This document shows, piece by piece, positions 34,890 to 47,527 of a stretch of DNA of 64,000 bases. The DNA comes from Apiotrichum sp. Y4204. Its lineage: Eukaryota > Basidiomycota > Tremellomycetes > Trichosporonales > Trichosporonaceae. A program made the position numbers and the translations under genes. Each line of letters opens with the position of its first letter. Position 1 is the stretch's first letter. The notes under the pieces were generated by a model, which ran no database searches, was not told where the DNA came from, and saw only the letters and a program-made list of their open reading frames with translations. The DNA lies in assembly GCA_025531455.1 (NCBI GenBank), contig JAMYHL010000080.1:107900-171899 (forward strand). Reading direction: 5' to 3'.

Positions 34890-36272
34890 GGCCGGTGGGT
34901 TAGTGGTGGGGAAGAAGTGCGATGAGGAAGAATGAAAAGTTGGCCTCTAGACTTTGCATACTTCATACTCTTCGGAAAACTCTGCAGTGCCGCTGCTGCA
35001 CCTCGATTGCGACAGCTGGTGCAGCTGATGTGGTATCAGCAGCGGCGTTGCACAATCAAACTGGTAGTTGTGCAGAGTGGGTGCGGAACCCGAGATTGTT
35101 CCTGAGACTCCGCAGTTCACGACGCGCGGTACAACTGCCTGGGTGGACACGCCTTCATAAACACGGTCTGGAGCCAGGAGATCTACGAGGGACGGGGAGG
35201 CGCGCCTGAGCAGTACACCTGATCACAAACGGTGAGCAGACTAACAGCCTGGCCGCTGACTGACCACATGCCCGAGTTGGGGGCCTTGGGTCACTGGTGC
35301 CAAGGAGGAGTTACTATCCTTGGGCCACATGGGAAAATGAGGGGGTGAGATGAGAGGAATGAAGACGTTGGCTCGCAAGTAGACGCCAACAGTCGCCGTT
35401 GTGGGGTGTTTTGTGTGCTGCTTTTACAAGAAGTTCGAGCTGCCAGAAGAGGTGTTTGGGTGTCGTTTTCGTTTTCGCAGCTGGATTGTGGGTTTGGTTG
35501 TCACCTTGGCAGGCTTGGCACACATCATCAACTTCGGGGGTGAGGGCCGTTCTCGGCACGCGGCTGGCGCCCACACAGTCATGGTCACTGCTTTCCTCGG
35601 CATGCTCGGGCCCTGTGCACCGGGGATACAGCGGGCGGAGCCGCCAGTAAGCGGAGTTCTATATCCAGACATGGGGTGGTTACATTTGCAGCAACAGACC
35701 TCGAAGCGCCAGGCAGACTTTCAGGCTCCACAGACCTCGGAGCGGCGCGTGCCTTGTTGACCCAACACTGAGACGGCAGCAAGGACGGGGGAGTTTGGCA
35801 AGGACGAACGGCAAGGAACTGCAAAGCTTCACAATCACTTGCCTCCCGACCCAACTCGTCTCCGTGCCGCATGCCGTGGAGCCCGGGCGCGTAACCGGCT
35901 GAAGGATGTCGGGATCCAATCTCGGCGGTACTTCCGAAACCCACTATTGTCTCATTGCAAGTTTCTCCGTGCGACAAGCGTCCGGCCCGGGCTGTGCGTG
36001 CCCCCAGTTGTTCTGCTGTTCAGCTGTTGCACGACGGAGGGAACGACTGTGATCCGTCGTCAAAAGGCATGACATAGTGAGGCGTACTGTACATTAATCG
36101 CCCGATGGCATACAGCGCGACACTCGCGACTGGCTCGCGATCGATCGCGTTCCGGAGGATTGTAGAATGTAGATTGTTGTGAAACGCTTTACGATTCACA
36201 GGATGCGATGCGACAGCAAAAGATCACGAGAGCTGCATAATCAAGGAACACTATCTCCACTTGACCTCCTCC
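34890..36272. other. Intergenic; possible orphan exon
   Basis: On the plus strand 35108-35220 one frame reads like an exon (RYNCLGGHAFINTVW, SQEIYEGRG, stop TGA about 35221) but no partner exons or domain were found. Another frame near 35430-35640 shows two short hydrophobic stretches. Neither is called as a gene. Confidence 0.35.
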
Positions 36273-37605
36273 CTACTGCTTCAGATTCGCATAAACAATC
36301 TTCTCAAAGGCAGGGTAGACCTCGGTCATGAACACTCCCGGATCCATGTCTAGGAGCTGGGTACCACACACGGCAGCGATACCAGTGGCGGGATCGATCC
36401 AGTACTTTGTCTTGGCGACGCCCTCCCACTGGCCCGAGCCTGCCCTGCGGCCATGCGGCGAATCGTCTGCGTTGACATTCACTCCAAGGGACCACGCGAC
36501 ACCAGATCCATCGCACCAGTGGGAAATGTCGACGCCGAGGAACTGGTGCGCGGCGCCCTGGCCTGCCGCGTACGGGTCCCGGCCTCCCTCTGTCGGTGGT
36601 AGTTGGGACTTGAAGAGAAGGTCCGAGGACGACATTTTGATGATCCCGTCGCGCGTCTGGCAGCGTAGCAGCTCGGTGATGAACGCCAGATAATCCTTCA
36701 GCGTGCCGAGGAGGCCCGCGCCGCCGAGGTGGAGGCGGATGTCGTCCTGCGTGAGGTTCGCGACGTCACGCCAACCAGGCGCAGCAACGATCTTGCCCGA
36801 CGACGGATCCCGGACCGCCATGCTCTGCATGTCCTTCTTCAGCTCGTCATTTGGATAGAACGAGATGGTGTCCGCGCCAATGGGCTTGAAGATGTTGTTC
36901 ACCATGTAGTTTTGAAGGGTCTCGCCCGTGATGCGCTCGACGAGAATGCCGGCCCAGTCAATACCTATGCCGTACTGAAACTGCTCGCCAGGCTCGAAGC
37001 AAAGGGGCTGCTGGATGGCTTCAACCCCGACTCTAGGTTGCGTCCAGTTAAGCGCGGAAGTCTCCGCCTCCCACCGCTCGATGTCGGGGTTCAGGAAGGC
37101 GTATCCGAGCCCGCTTGTGTGCGTCAGCAGGTGCCGCAGCGTAAGCGGCTTTGTGCGAGGCTTGTACTGCGGCTTGCCGTCGTCGTCGAAGCCTGCTAGG
37201 ATCTGCTGCTTGGCAAGTTCGGGAAGATGCTCGTTGATGAGTTCCGGGTCGTCCAGCGACAGCTTGCCCTGTTCCAATAGCTGGATGCATGCGACGGCTG
37301 TGGCGAGCTTGGTCATTGAGAAGAGCTGGACCGCTGAGTGTCAGCCTTAGGGCAGCGTGGGCCAAGCTTAGAGCAGTCTGCTCAGCAGCACTCGGAAGCT
37401 CACCAGTGTCCTCAGTGACCTGGCCCTTCTCGGGCTGTCCATAAACTCTGTCGCCTGCCGCGCGGTAGTAAATCGGTCCATCGACGTTCGCGACACCAAA
37501 GTAGGTGGCGGGCACCTTCTTCTCCTCGGCGACTTTGGCAAGCAGCGCGTCGAGCGCTGCGATGCCCTCCGGCGTCAGCGTAGGGCGGGGCTGAGGGTCT
37601 GTCAT
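36273..37605 (-). CDS. Beta-lactamase-related serine hydrolase / esterase (2)
   Basis: Minus strand, ATG 37605 (MTDPQPRPTLTPEGIAAL), stop at 36273, one intron near 37325-37406 (GTGAGC donor, ACACTCAG acceptor). About 416 residues. Ser-x-x-Lys is in QLFSMTKLATAVACIQ directly after the intron; LTLRHLLTHTSGLGYAF, YGIGIDWAGILVERITG (second motif position with Tyr) and GRRAGSGQWEGVAKTKYWID mark the family. It shares the first intron (same position, phase 1, just before the catalytic block) and most motifs with the gene at 10089-11503, so they are paralogues; this copy lacks the two later introns. Probably a cytosolic esterase or amidase. Confidence 0.9.
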
Positions 37606-38305
37606 TGTGCTCTGGGAGAAAAAAGCCAGGCAGCCATTGCAATGTGTATTTATGCATCCCACAGCTGAAGCTTGGAGCGGCTCGAGTGTTATCGCTTGTT
37701 CACGGACGGGCACCCCGGGCAACAGCTCCAATGGCCATTGGAGCGCGGGAGCAGCCACTCGGGTACCTGATTGCTTGCCACCACCTGAATGCTTGTCATG
37801 AGGGCCACACATCCCGAGATAACATCCCCATGGTGTGGCTCACGGCGTCATGTGATTGGGTCGCATGCAGGGCAAGACGGGATGAACAGTCTACAGTTCA
37901 CGCTACTCGGAATAAGAAGACGGTCTTTGAAAGGAGCCATGCCTCTGGCGAAGCCAGGGTGGACTCCCGAGCTGACGGTCGCCGCGAGGGCGCCTTCGGA
38001 CAAGAGCCCAGCATTCTAGTCATCGGGGAGTGGAGGTGCATGCATGTGCTGACAAACGAGGGCTTGTGGCTACGACTCTTGCAGTGCCTGAGTGCCCGAT
38101 GGCAAAGCACGCGGGAAGCTGGGCAGTGAATGCAGAGCGGAGTAGTACACTCAGCATCGATTCTTTCCGAGTTCAAAGCAAACCTGATCCTGCCACTGAC
38201 GTTTCCATTCCCCTGCCTTCGCTATAATGATATGCAATGCATCCAAGAATGAAATATACTGTACAGTACACCCTAACCCTATGCCTTTTTGTATGGGTCT
38301 ACGCT
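37606..38305. other. Intergenic
   Basis: No supported gene between the hydrolase start and the MFS stop. An A/T-rich TATTTATGCATC segment at about 37650 could be the hydrolase core promoter. Confidence 0.45.
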
Positions 38306-40099
38306 CTACTCCATGGGTAGCACGGGCTGTTGGCTCTCGAGCGCGGCGGCCTCGAGATCCGTCACCCCTGTCGGAACACCTTCAGCCTCAAGCTCCAGCT
38401 CGTCTTCGCCCTTCTCCGAATCGCCACGCCGCCCCCGGCGCGCCTGGATGCGTGCCCATAGCGGCGAGAACAAGGTGAGCACGCCCGAGATTGTGAAGCA
38501 AATGCCGCAGAACAGGCCCGCGTACGTGAACTTGCCGTCGATAATGAGTGCTAGGGATCAGGGAGTTGTCCGAAGAGTACATGCCGTAGAAGCATGGCAC
38601 TTACAGCCTGAAATGATGGGGCCGACAAAACTCGGGATGGCGAGGGAGGAGATGAGCATACCAAAGCGCATGCCTGTCTCATGGATCGGCGAGATGTGAG
38701 CGGTGGCGGAGCCGACGACGGTAAACCACCCGCCAGACACCATGCCCCAGAGGATGAGGCCGACAAGAGTCGGTGCGGTGCCAATGTTAGGTGGCGTCCA
38801 GAACGCAAACATTGTCCCCGCCGCGATGAAACCGATAGAGCCGAACACGTTCCACACGCCCAGCCAATCGGCCATGACGCCAGTAATCACACGCCCGACG
38901 CAGCTTCCTGCCTGCGTTATCGCCACGGTGTACTTTGTGACCTCCGGCGCGAGGTTGTTGGATTCCGCGAGGTTCAGCGCGTTGAAGTACGGCGACAGAA
39001 GGCTGCCGTCAGTGTGAAGCCACGATGGCAGCTTGAACAGTCTGTACTCACTTGATGCCGAACGTGGCGGCGCCAGCGACCAGAAAGACGTAGCGCATGT
39101 CATGCCACGGCCGCTTGAGCGCGGAAAGCGGGGGCGGCTGACGGGGCGGCAGGCGTGCCTTGAGGAAGAAGACGGAAGGAAGCATGAGGGCGGCGTTGAA
39201 TCCCGCGATAATGAGGATCGTGTCGCGGTAGGCTGCCATCAGACGCGGACTTGGGACACAATGGGACCCGGCAAGTACTCACACAGACGGTCGAGCAGGC
39301 GCGCCAGCATGATTGGATAGATGACACCGCCGATGGCGGAACCGGTAGTCATGACGGCGAGGGCGGTGCCGCGACGGTGGAGGAACCAATGCGCCGCGAC
39401 GGCCGTGCTCGGCGCGTATATAAACGCGCCGGAGAGGCCGAACGCCATAAAGGAGAGGAGGAACTGCCAGTACTTGTGAGAGACTATTGTCAGCAATGAT
39501 CAGGAGAGTGACATATTGCGGGATGTGGCGCTATGCCACACCGGCTGCGCCGCGTACTCACACGCCATGCCCACTGTGCTCCCGAACGCGAGCGTTGTGC
39601 CAGTGATTGTGAGTGCGCGCGCGCCGTGCACATCAAAGTATCGTCCGGTGACAGTGGCGGGGAGGAACTCGACAAGTGTCTGGATAGAGCCAAGCAGCGC
39701 AACGGTACTCTTTGAATAGCCCTTGAGCTGGTGGTCGAGGTAATAGGACTGCAGCTGTCCGTTGCTCATGACTGTGGTCAACATATGAGCCCTACGCATG
39801 CACTCACGGAAGCCAAAGACACAGAACATCTGCAGCATGCCGCCCAGGATACACAGCCACGCCTCGAGGCCGCCGTCGGGTGGTGGGCCAACGTCTCCCG
39901 GATCGCGTAACGGCAGCGCTGGGGGGTCTTGCTGCGCGGCGACAATGAGCGCGGGGCACGCAGACTTCTCCTCCAGGTCATCCGCTTGCACCACCGACGC
40001 CGCCGAGCCCGGTCGACGCTCGGCCCCGTCTATTCCTGCATCGGCGCGGATATCGGTGTGCGCGGTGGGCAGAGTGTGCACACTGCCTGGTCGTGACAT
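38306..40099 (-). CDS. MFS transporter, monocarboxylate-porter (MCT/MCH) type
   Basis: Minus strand, ATG 40099, stop 38306-38308, about five introns (near 39770-39810, 39500-39550, 39240-39290, 39050-39060, 38560-38610). A hydrophilic N-terminus of about 80 residues ends PPPDGGLEAWLCILGGM, the D-G-G-x-x-x-W motif at TM1 that typifies fungal MCH-type monocarboxylate permeases. Later segments include GYSKSTVALLGSIQTLVEF, FGLSGAFIYAPSTAVAAHWF, RRGTALAVMTTGSAIGGVI with the Arg/Gly MFS loop, and GSCVGRVITGVMADWLGVWN in the second half. The tail is rich in Glu and Arg. It likely moves a monocarboxylate or similar solute across the plasma membrane; substrate unknown. Confidence 0.88.
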
Positions 40100-41033
40100 T
40101 TACGCGCGGGAAAAAAATTCGAATAAAAACCAAGTGGAAACTGGTGCGTGGTGCGCGAGGCGAAGTGGGGAGGATGGGGGGATGGGGTAGCCGCAAACAG
40201 TCGAGAATGCGTCGTTTTCAGTTAATCAGTGCGTCTCGAGCGAGGGATGGTGTAGATGAACATGTAGCAGAACCAACATTATCCCATCGATGGGAACGCA
40301 ATGCTGCAAGAACGGAAGACCGATGTGGTCGGAGGTCGGATGTTGCTCCTCGCACTGTGGCTCAGCTGTTGCCGCCATTCTCACAATTCTGACAGTACGT
40401 AGTGAGGCGCTTACGGCGCTCGGTTACCTCGGCGTCCCACACCGTGGTGCAGTAGTGAGTGCTACTGCAGGTCTATACGACTCGGTTTCCGTATACGATG
40501 CGGGCAATTCAACCCTTACAAAAGCTGGCAGGATCCGCAGCATCTGGGGTGTATCAGTCGCTCTCGTGGGGTGCAGGGTGGCGTTTCGGGCGGCGGGTAA
40601 AGTGCATAAAGTGCAAACCGGCCTCGTATCGAGACATGCCCTGAGGAGTCCGAAGCCCATGAACGCCGACAACGGAGCTTGCGGTCGCGGGGATACGGCG
40701 CGTGTGCGGTCGCAATTTTCGTGGGTAGTACCCGTGTGCCTTGATGCTTGCTTTGCAATGGCATAAAAGCCGCGGCACACAACTCTCGTGGACGGAGATG
40801 CGCGACTGGCGCTCGGCACTCGGTGCCGGGTTCACCGACCGCCTCAGCCACAGGGAAAACTTTGATCTTGGATGACCCGCTGTTCATTCAGGTGGTTGTG
40901 GCCGGTGGATACCGACAGCCACGGCCGAGCTGACAATGTCAGATACCCATATATATACATGTTAATAATGCCCCCGAGGGTATACCTATCCGAGAAATAG
41001 ACCAGAAACAGAGAAACCGGAATCCCACACTGT
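40100..41033. other. Intergenic
   Basis: No supported gene between the MFS start and the transcription factor stop. Confidence 0.5.
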
Positions 41034-44000
41034 CTATGCTGCACCGAAGCCCTGCCGCTCATCAAAAATAAAGGGCATGAAGGCTGCGAGCGTTCCAATG
41101 TCCGCGTCCGCCAGCCTGTCGTCAGCACTCGGAGTTGACCTGCTACATACGTGTGTGCCTGGTCTTGGACACAGGGGAGGAACGAGTCCCAATTGATAAC
41201 GGGCAGCGCGCTCATGGCGCTGACCGCGTCGGGGGCGGGTGGCATGAGCGCCTCAATGTGCCGCAGACCGCGCTCCGCCAGCGGATCCCCGATCACGTAC
41301 TTCATCGCGTCGCCCGCCATCTCCACTGCCTCACGCCACTGCGGCGCCGAAATCGAGTTCGGATCTGAGTGTAGTGCGAGTAAGGGGACATATGTTGCCT
41401 GGAAGAGGAAGTGACTGGGGGACGTCAGTAGGTGTGGCGTAACGCGTCACAGGCGCCCATGTCCGACAGTCCCTGTACTCACAGACCATACCAGCATTCC
41501 AAGCGATTGAGGACACGCCCGTTAAAGAACTTGTGAATGTCGTAGATGGTGTCGAGTGCGCAGGAGAAACAGATGTCGAGGAGAGCAAACTCTTCCGAGT
41601 TGTTGTCCTGCGTGGTGGGCGAGAACGACTGGCCGCGGAGGCAGCGTTCGACAAAGACTCGTCGGCCGATGAGGAAGCGCAGGTTGTTATACCGCCAGTG
41701 CAGCTTGTGCGCGGCAAAGTATATCCACGGCGCCTCGCGGCATACCTGCGGCGTCGTGTCGGCGCTCATCCATTTTGGCAGTGTCTTGTACCACTCCTGG
41801 ATCTCGGCGTCCATCTGCAACAACTCCTCCATTGTTGGCGCGTTCGGGCTGCTGATGATCCTGTTGTACATGTGGTTTGACGTCTGGCAAAAGTGGGTCT
41901 GCCAGATGAGCGCAGAGTAAACAGTCATATCGCGGGAGGCTGTTGGAACTTCCGTGGAGAGAGGGGTGAAATCGCGGTCGAGGACGTTGTGCACCACCCT
42001 GACGTCGGATTCCTCCTTTGGAAGGAGCTGCGGTCAGTGGGGCTGTCAATGGCGAAGGAGATCCAGAGGCCCGTGGACTGCAAAGTTTTGCAAAGTTGGC
42101 CAACTCACAATCGGTCGACCAAACGTGATGCTTGCGCCGGAATCAAAGATGAACAGGACCCACCACACGCGACGGCTGGCATGAGCGACGACACGCACAG
42201 TCACTCACCGGACTTCACGTTCAAACGGCGAGATTTTCCAGATGGGCAGCTCCTTGTGCAGTCCAAGGCCGATGGCCATGCGCACTGCGATGCCGAGGTA
42301 CGTGTACCCGGCGTTGAGCTTGTTGCGCTTCTGGGCGAGGTTGGAGAGAAGAGTGTAGGCCTGTACGAGCACCAGACTTCCCGTCTCGAGGTGGTCGACC
42401 GTTATGCCGCATGTTGCGCGATCGAGAAAGTAGTCGATCATGTACATTGGCTGTGACGCACAGAACGCGCCAATGCCGAGCACGACATTGTAGAGCACGC
42501 GCCATCTGGCTGTGTTAGCGGCGGTGGGTACACGATCGACCAAGAGACTCACTGAAACTCGGGTGGTTGCGGGAAGACCTCGGCGACCTGTGCTTCAAAC
42601 ATGTCCTGATGCACGATGGGGTACTGCTTGTGATAGTGGTCAAAGTATGCCCCTATGAACATGCGCTTCTCCTCGTGCGACGGCTGCCAGCCGGGCGGCC
42701 CGGTCTGCTCGATCATGGTCGGGTATGTGTCAAGCTGAACGTTGCGTGCCTTCATCTGCAGGATGTGGAGGAGGGCTGCGCCTGATGCAAAGCCTGGCGT
42801 CGGCGTCAGCGAATGTTCTGCGATTGAAGGAACGGCAGGGTGTAGGCAGTATCAGCCACGCAGCGTGACCAGGGTGGCACGCGCACGCTGCCCTGTGCTT
42901 CCTGCGGACACAATATCTGTCCCTCGCAGTGCTCCTCGAGCACGCGTTGAGCTCACCAAGATACCCGTCGCCATCGGGCCGCACGGAGAGACTACCAGTG
43001 CCGTCCTGCTCGGCCAGGCGGCGCCGCTCATTCCACTCGTATCCGTTTGCCGTGCCCGCGAGGCGCTCGTACTCATCTGCAGAGGGTCCCTGTCCTGGCG
43101 TCCGCTGTGATTGCGACCCAGACTGAAACTGGGAGGGCGTGCGGATGCTCGAGTTGGATGACTGGCTGCGGGAGGGCGGGTGCGCGATAGCAGACGCAAT
43201 GCGCGAGCTGCCCGTCGATGGGTGGTCAAACTGCCCGATTGAGCTGTCAGGCGAAAGACTTGGTGCAAGCACGGGCGTCGGGATCGAGCGCTGTGCCTGC
43301 ATGCCCGGGATGTAGTCCATGCCCATGCTGCCAGAGTTCGGCGGAGGACCAGGCATCCGACCGCGCTCGTCACTCACCCGTGGTGTGTACGGTGGATGGG
43401 GGAACGGCGGGGAGATGAGGGGCGGGATCATGGGTGGGGGACCAAGAGGGTCGTGGGGTTGGGGAGGTACGTGGGGATGGGAATGAGGCATCTGCGAGGC
43501 GTGGGATTCGTCGGGCGAGTCGTCGTCGGCCTGGTCGAGCGGGACGTGGGGAGCGTGCTTGGCCAGCAGACGCTCAAGGTGCTCGACGCGGCCGCGCACC
43601 TCGGCGAGATACTTTTTCCCCCGGCGCGGCGCCTCGGGCTGCGGGAACACGCACGTCTTATCGTACCGCCGGCACTGGTTGCACGGGTATATCCTGTCGC
43701 ACTGGTGTGAGCAGAGCTGCAGGATGTGCAGACGCGTGGTCGACGAGCAAGACAATCATGATCGCCGGACAGCGAGGACTCACCTTGCGCTTCAGACGTC
43801 GGCACTCGATGCACTGCGGGTTAGCGACTGCTCGGGGCATGGTGTCGACGAGTGAGTGAGAAAGAGCAGGTCGAGTCAAGGACAGAAATAAATAAAAAAT
43901 GAAGTGACAGAATGGGCATGTCCGTCTGGGAACCGTGCGAGAGAGAGATCGAGAGACAGAGTGCGAGGAGACCCCTCCTCCCCGCTCGATGACCCTCGAC

Positions 44001-44310
44001 GACTACTGTGTTCCCCACGTTCCATGTCCCATGTCCTGCACGTCCTGTCCCTGCGTTCGCCCCGAGATGCTGGAATACACACCGAGATCTTCTCTGTTGG
44101 CTGTGCGTCTGCGCCTTCGCTGCCCTCGCGCGAGCGCGCGTCCTTGTCTTTATCCTTTTCCTTGTCATCATACGGCGACGTTGCGCGGGATCCCCTGGCC
44201 GAGGTGGTTGCTCCCTGTGGAGGTGGATGGGGTTGTTGGTGGTTGTTGTACGGCTGACCCTTTGGTGTTGCCTCCTCGCCGGACGAGTACTCCTTTTTTA
44301 CGCGCGGCAT
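41034..44310 (-). CDS. Zn(II)2Cys6 fungal-type transcription factor (Fungal_trans domain)
   Basis: Minus strand, stop TAG 41034-41036. The binuclear cluster is CIECRRLKRK, an intron (about 43700-43780), then CDRIYPCNQCRRYDKTC. A coiled-coil-like linker (EVRGRVEHLERLLAKH), a long Pro/Ser-rich region, and a Fungal_trans middle homology domain follow (YFDHYHKQYPIVHQDMF, GYTYLGIAVRMAIGLGLHKE, RRVWWVLFIFDSG). The last exon joins across a 35-nt intron and ends FDERQGFGAA. ATG 43840 gives only ten residues before the cluster. An upstream ATG at 44310 opens a coding-like exon (MPRVKKEYSSGEEATPK) that can splice to the cluster exon, and a TATATA box lies further upstream, so I favour the longer model. 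It is a nuclear regulator; target genes unknown. Confidence 0.85.
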
Positions 44311-45142
44311 GGCTGCGGTGGCGGCAGGGGCAGCGGGGGCAGCGGGGGCGGCGAGGACTGCCGTGTTCTCGTAGGCGATGGGAATGGTGATGGTGAACAA
44401 CAAGAGTGGTGGTTGGTGATGATTGGAGCAGCAAAACGACGACGAGGAGGCAGAGAAATGGGTTCCTTTGGGGGTTGCAATGTTCAGAGAGGTGAAGAGA
44501 GAGAGAGGAGCGGAGTCAATCGTCCGCTCTATATATAAAGGAAGGGGAAAAGGAGCGTTTATCCGTGAAATATCCGATTACAATAATGATGATGAATGAT
44601 GAATGATGAATGATGAATGAGAGATCTATCTATCTATCAATCTAGACAAGAGATTGATTGTCTAAGCAATTTGAGAGACAGAACAATCTAGAGAAAGAAG
44701 AGAGAAAAGAGAGAGAGAGAAAGAGAGAGTGTGTGTGCTCTTCCAAGCTCATCGGCGTGCGCTGTATCCTGCATGCAATACACTACTACTAAGTTGGATG
44801 TCTATCCGTGTTACATTCTGCGCCTCCTCCCCCCGCACACGTCGAGGCGCAATTCCACACGCGGCCACTTTGCTCGGAAGCTTCATACAACAAAGCGGCG
44901 GCCAGTGCGTTAAAACACCCACCCATCTCTGGACCTATCAAAAGTGGACGGGCAGAGCGCGGCAAGACCCTGCTACATTTGTGCTCAGGCCCAAGCCACT
45001 CGCGACCAGGGACAAGGACAAGGTCATTGTCAAGGACAAGAACATGGATAAGGGACGAGGTGTCCCATGTCGGCATGTTGCTTTCTCCTCAACCCCCCGA
45101 ATGTCCCGACGTCTCCTCCGATTCGCTGCAGATTTTTCCTCC
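44311..45142. other. Intergenic with microsatellites
   Basis: No gene. Contains GATGAAT repeats at about 44590-44620, a TATC run at about 44625-44640 and a GA-rich tract at about 44690-44730. Confidence 0.55.
44530..44541 (-). promoter_or_regulatory. TATA box, likely of the Zn2Cys6 regulator gene
   Basis: TTTATATATAG on the minus strand, about 220 bases upstream of the ATG at 44310. It supports transcription starting upstream of 44310 rather than just before 43840. Confidence 0.45.
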
Positions 45143-47267
45143 TTACCAACCTCCATACGGGTCCCCGCCACTGCCGCCGGCAGAGGGACCGGGGCCTCCA
45201 CCCATCCCACGCCCGCCGCGGTTGCGCCCCCGGCGCCCCCGTCCACCGCGCACACTCGCCGGCTGTTGTTGAGCTGCCGGCTGCTGCTGAACTTGCTGGG
45301 GCTGCTGGCGCTGGCGCTTCTGCTGCGGCTGCTGGCTTTGATTCTGCTGCGACTGAGACCGCGGCTGGCCTCCACCGCCACGGCCCTGGCCCTGCTCGCC
45401 GCGCACGACGTTGAGCCCGGGAACGCCCTTGAGGCCCATCTTGCCGACGGTCTTGGCCTGGAGACCCGGCGCGCGCCACACACCGTCCGCGTCCGGCTCG
45501 GTGCGGAGCACGTGCTGGGCGTAGTCGTTGGCATGGGACACCAGGTTGGCCTGGTTCCACTTCAGGTTCCGGAGGTTTGAGTTGTAGTACCCCAACCACG
45601 CCTGGTATGCCTGAGCCTTTGTGTCGGGAGACACCTGCGCGAGCGCGCCGTCGACAATCGTGCGCACGCCGGCGAGCTCGCTCGCGTCCAGACGCGGGAA
45701 GTCGTGCAGCGTAAACGTCCGAAGGGTCTTGTCGGCAACGAAAAAGGACTCAAAGTCGGCAAGGACAAGCACGCCGTGGCCTTGGGCGCCAGCGCGCGCA
45801 GTACGACCAAGGCGGTGGACGTCTGACGGTTAGAACTGTTTCCCGGCTGTGAAGTACGGTCCCACTCACACTGCTCGCCGCTGCTGGGGAGGCCGATCTG
45901 AACGACGCCGGTGACGCCCTGCACGTCGATGCCGCGGGCGGTGACGTCGGATGAGAAGAGGACTCCACGGTCGGCTGCACGGAATGCGTCCGTGGAGCGG
46001 GTGCGCTTCGCCTGCGACATGCGCGAGTGGATCTCCCACACGGGGTAGGAGGTGGGAAGAGCCGAGAAGAGCTCGTAGAAGAGACCCGCCGCGCGTGCCG
46101 TGGGAAGGAAGACCATCACTGAAGTTAGCGAGATACAATGTAGTTACGCACGCTTAAAGCCACCACGCTCGGCACTCAGCACCTCCTCGCGCATGAGGAC
46201 CATGACAGCCGCGGCCATGATGTCGTGTGCGGGAACGACAAGCTTCTCCTGCACGACATGCTTGTGTGCATTGATGTCTTCCTCTTTGAGCGTCGTGATA
46301 AAGTGGTGGTCGGCGCGAAGCGCGATGGACGAGATCTGATATCAGTTAAGCGCAGGCACTCTACTCACAGAGTGCACCTCGGCCGGGAGGGTGGCGGAGA
46401 AGAGCAGGGTCTGCCTTGGGACAGCTGCACGGTTCGGGAGGCTCTCAAGTATCTTGAGGAGTTCACGACGGAAACCCGCGTCCAGCAGCCGGTCCGCCTC
46501 GTCGAGCACGAGCGTGCCTGCCATCAGAGTAATACCATAGCAAACGCACGGAGCTGCGAGAAGCGCGAAGCGAGGCCCGCGTTCTCGAGAAGATCCACCA
46601 GGCGGCCAGGTGTAGCGACGAGAATGTCCGCGCTGAGATCAGTACACAGTCAAGAGACAATGCAGCACACCCTACTCACCGCCCGTTCCGCAGGTTCTTC
46701 ACGTCAGTCGCCATGTTCGTCCCGCCCACGACACACTGAACACGGAGGCTGCTGCCCTTCACAAGGCCCTCGGCGGCGGCGCCAATCTGGGCCGCGAGCT
46801 CGCGCGTCGGCGACAGGACAAGCACAGAGGTGTGCTCTGCCTTTGAGAGCGGGGCCGCAAGAAGACGCTGAATAGACGGAACCAGGAAGGCGAGCGTCTT
46901 GCCCGTGCCAGTCTTGGCCTGCGCCAGCACGTCGTGCTCCGCCATGATGGACGGGAGGGTTGCCGCCTGGACCTGGGAGAGTTAGCTGGGGGTGAAATTT
47001 GTTCTTTACCTCGGTACAGAACTCAAAGGGGATGTTGGCGAGGAGCGCGGCGCTGAGTCCGGGAATGGAGGCAAAGCGCGTCTGCGTGGTCGCGTTCTGC
47101 GCCGCCGAGGGCATGGAAGCCGGGCCAGGCGTTGTCTGGCCTGACGTGAGTGCGGGGGTTGCCGACGCAGAGGCGTCAGCAGACGCGGCAGCAGCGACTG
47201 CGGCGGGACGGGGTCCGCGACGCTTTCCTCTGAATCCACGGTTGCGGTTTGCTGGTGGGGTGGACAT
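45143..47267 (-). CDS. DEAD-box ATP-dependent RNA helicase, Mss116-like
   Basis: Minus strand, ATG 47267 ([19 protein letters not shown], basic, plausible mitochondrial leader), stop at 45143, with several introns (near 46983-47008, 46640-46680, 46520-46560, 46340-46368, 46120-46155, 45824-45870). Motifs in order: [16 protein letters not shown] (I), [11 protein letters not shown] (Ia), [24 protein letters not shown] (Ib), [15 protein letters not shown] (II), LLFSATLP (III), [35 protein letters not shown] (V), [11 protein letters not shown] (VI). The region after the core ([17 protein letters not shown]) matches Mss116-type helicases that remodel mitochondrial introns and mRNAs. The C-terminus is Gln-rich then RGG-rich ([14 protein letters not shown]), an RNA-binding tail. 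Reasonably sure of family, less of organelle. Confidence 0.93.
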
Positions 47268-47339
47268 GATGATGGGGATTGGGGGTGATGGGGTGAATGA
47301 AAGAGTGCGAGTTGTGTCGATGACAGATGTGTACGCCCA

Positions 47340-47402
47340 AAAAAAAAAAAAAACAGAGAGAGACAGAGTGTGTGTGGTGGAGGCGCAACTTTTTTTTTTT
47401 TC
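47340..47402. repeat. Poly-A and poly-T tracts near the helicase start
   Basis: An A14 run at 47340-47353 and a T12-13 run ending about 47401 lie about 40 nt apart on the plus strand, forming an A/T inverted pair upstream of the helicase ATG. Could be a promoter poly(dA:dT) element. Confidence 0.6.
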
Positions 47403-47527
47403 TTTTGTCTCTTGGGTGCAACGTGTCTCCAGTTTCTCTCATCAGCCAAACAATCCACCACCCCATCCATCCACCCTCTCTGATACAAATGCATGCTATG
47501 CTACAGTGTCTCTATTCGTCTCTAGAG

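Noticed and set aside
35100..35225. Exon-like plus frame containing RYNCLGGHAFINTVW
   Set aside because: Coding-like but isolated; no donor/acceptor partners or domain found.
45067..45580. Plus-strand frames over the helicase C-terminus
   Set aside because: Antisense shadows of the RGG/Gln-rich tail.
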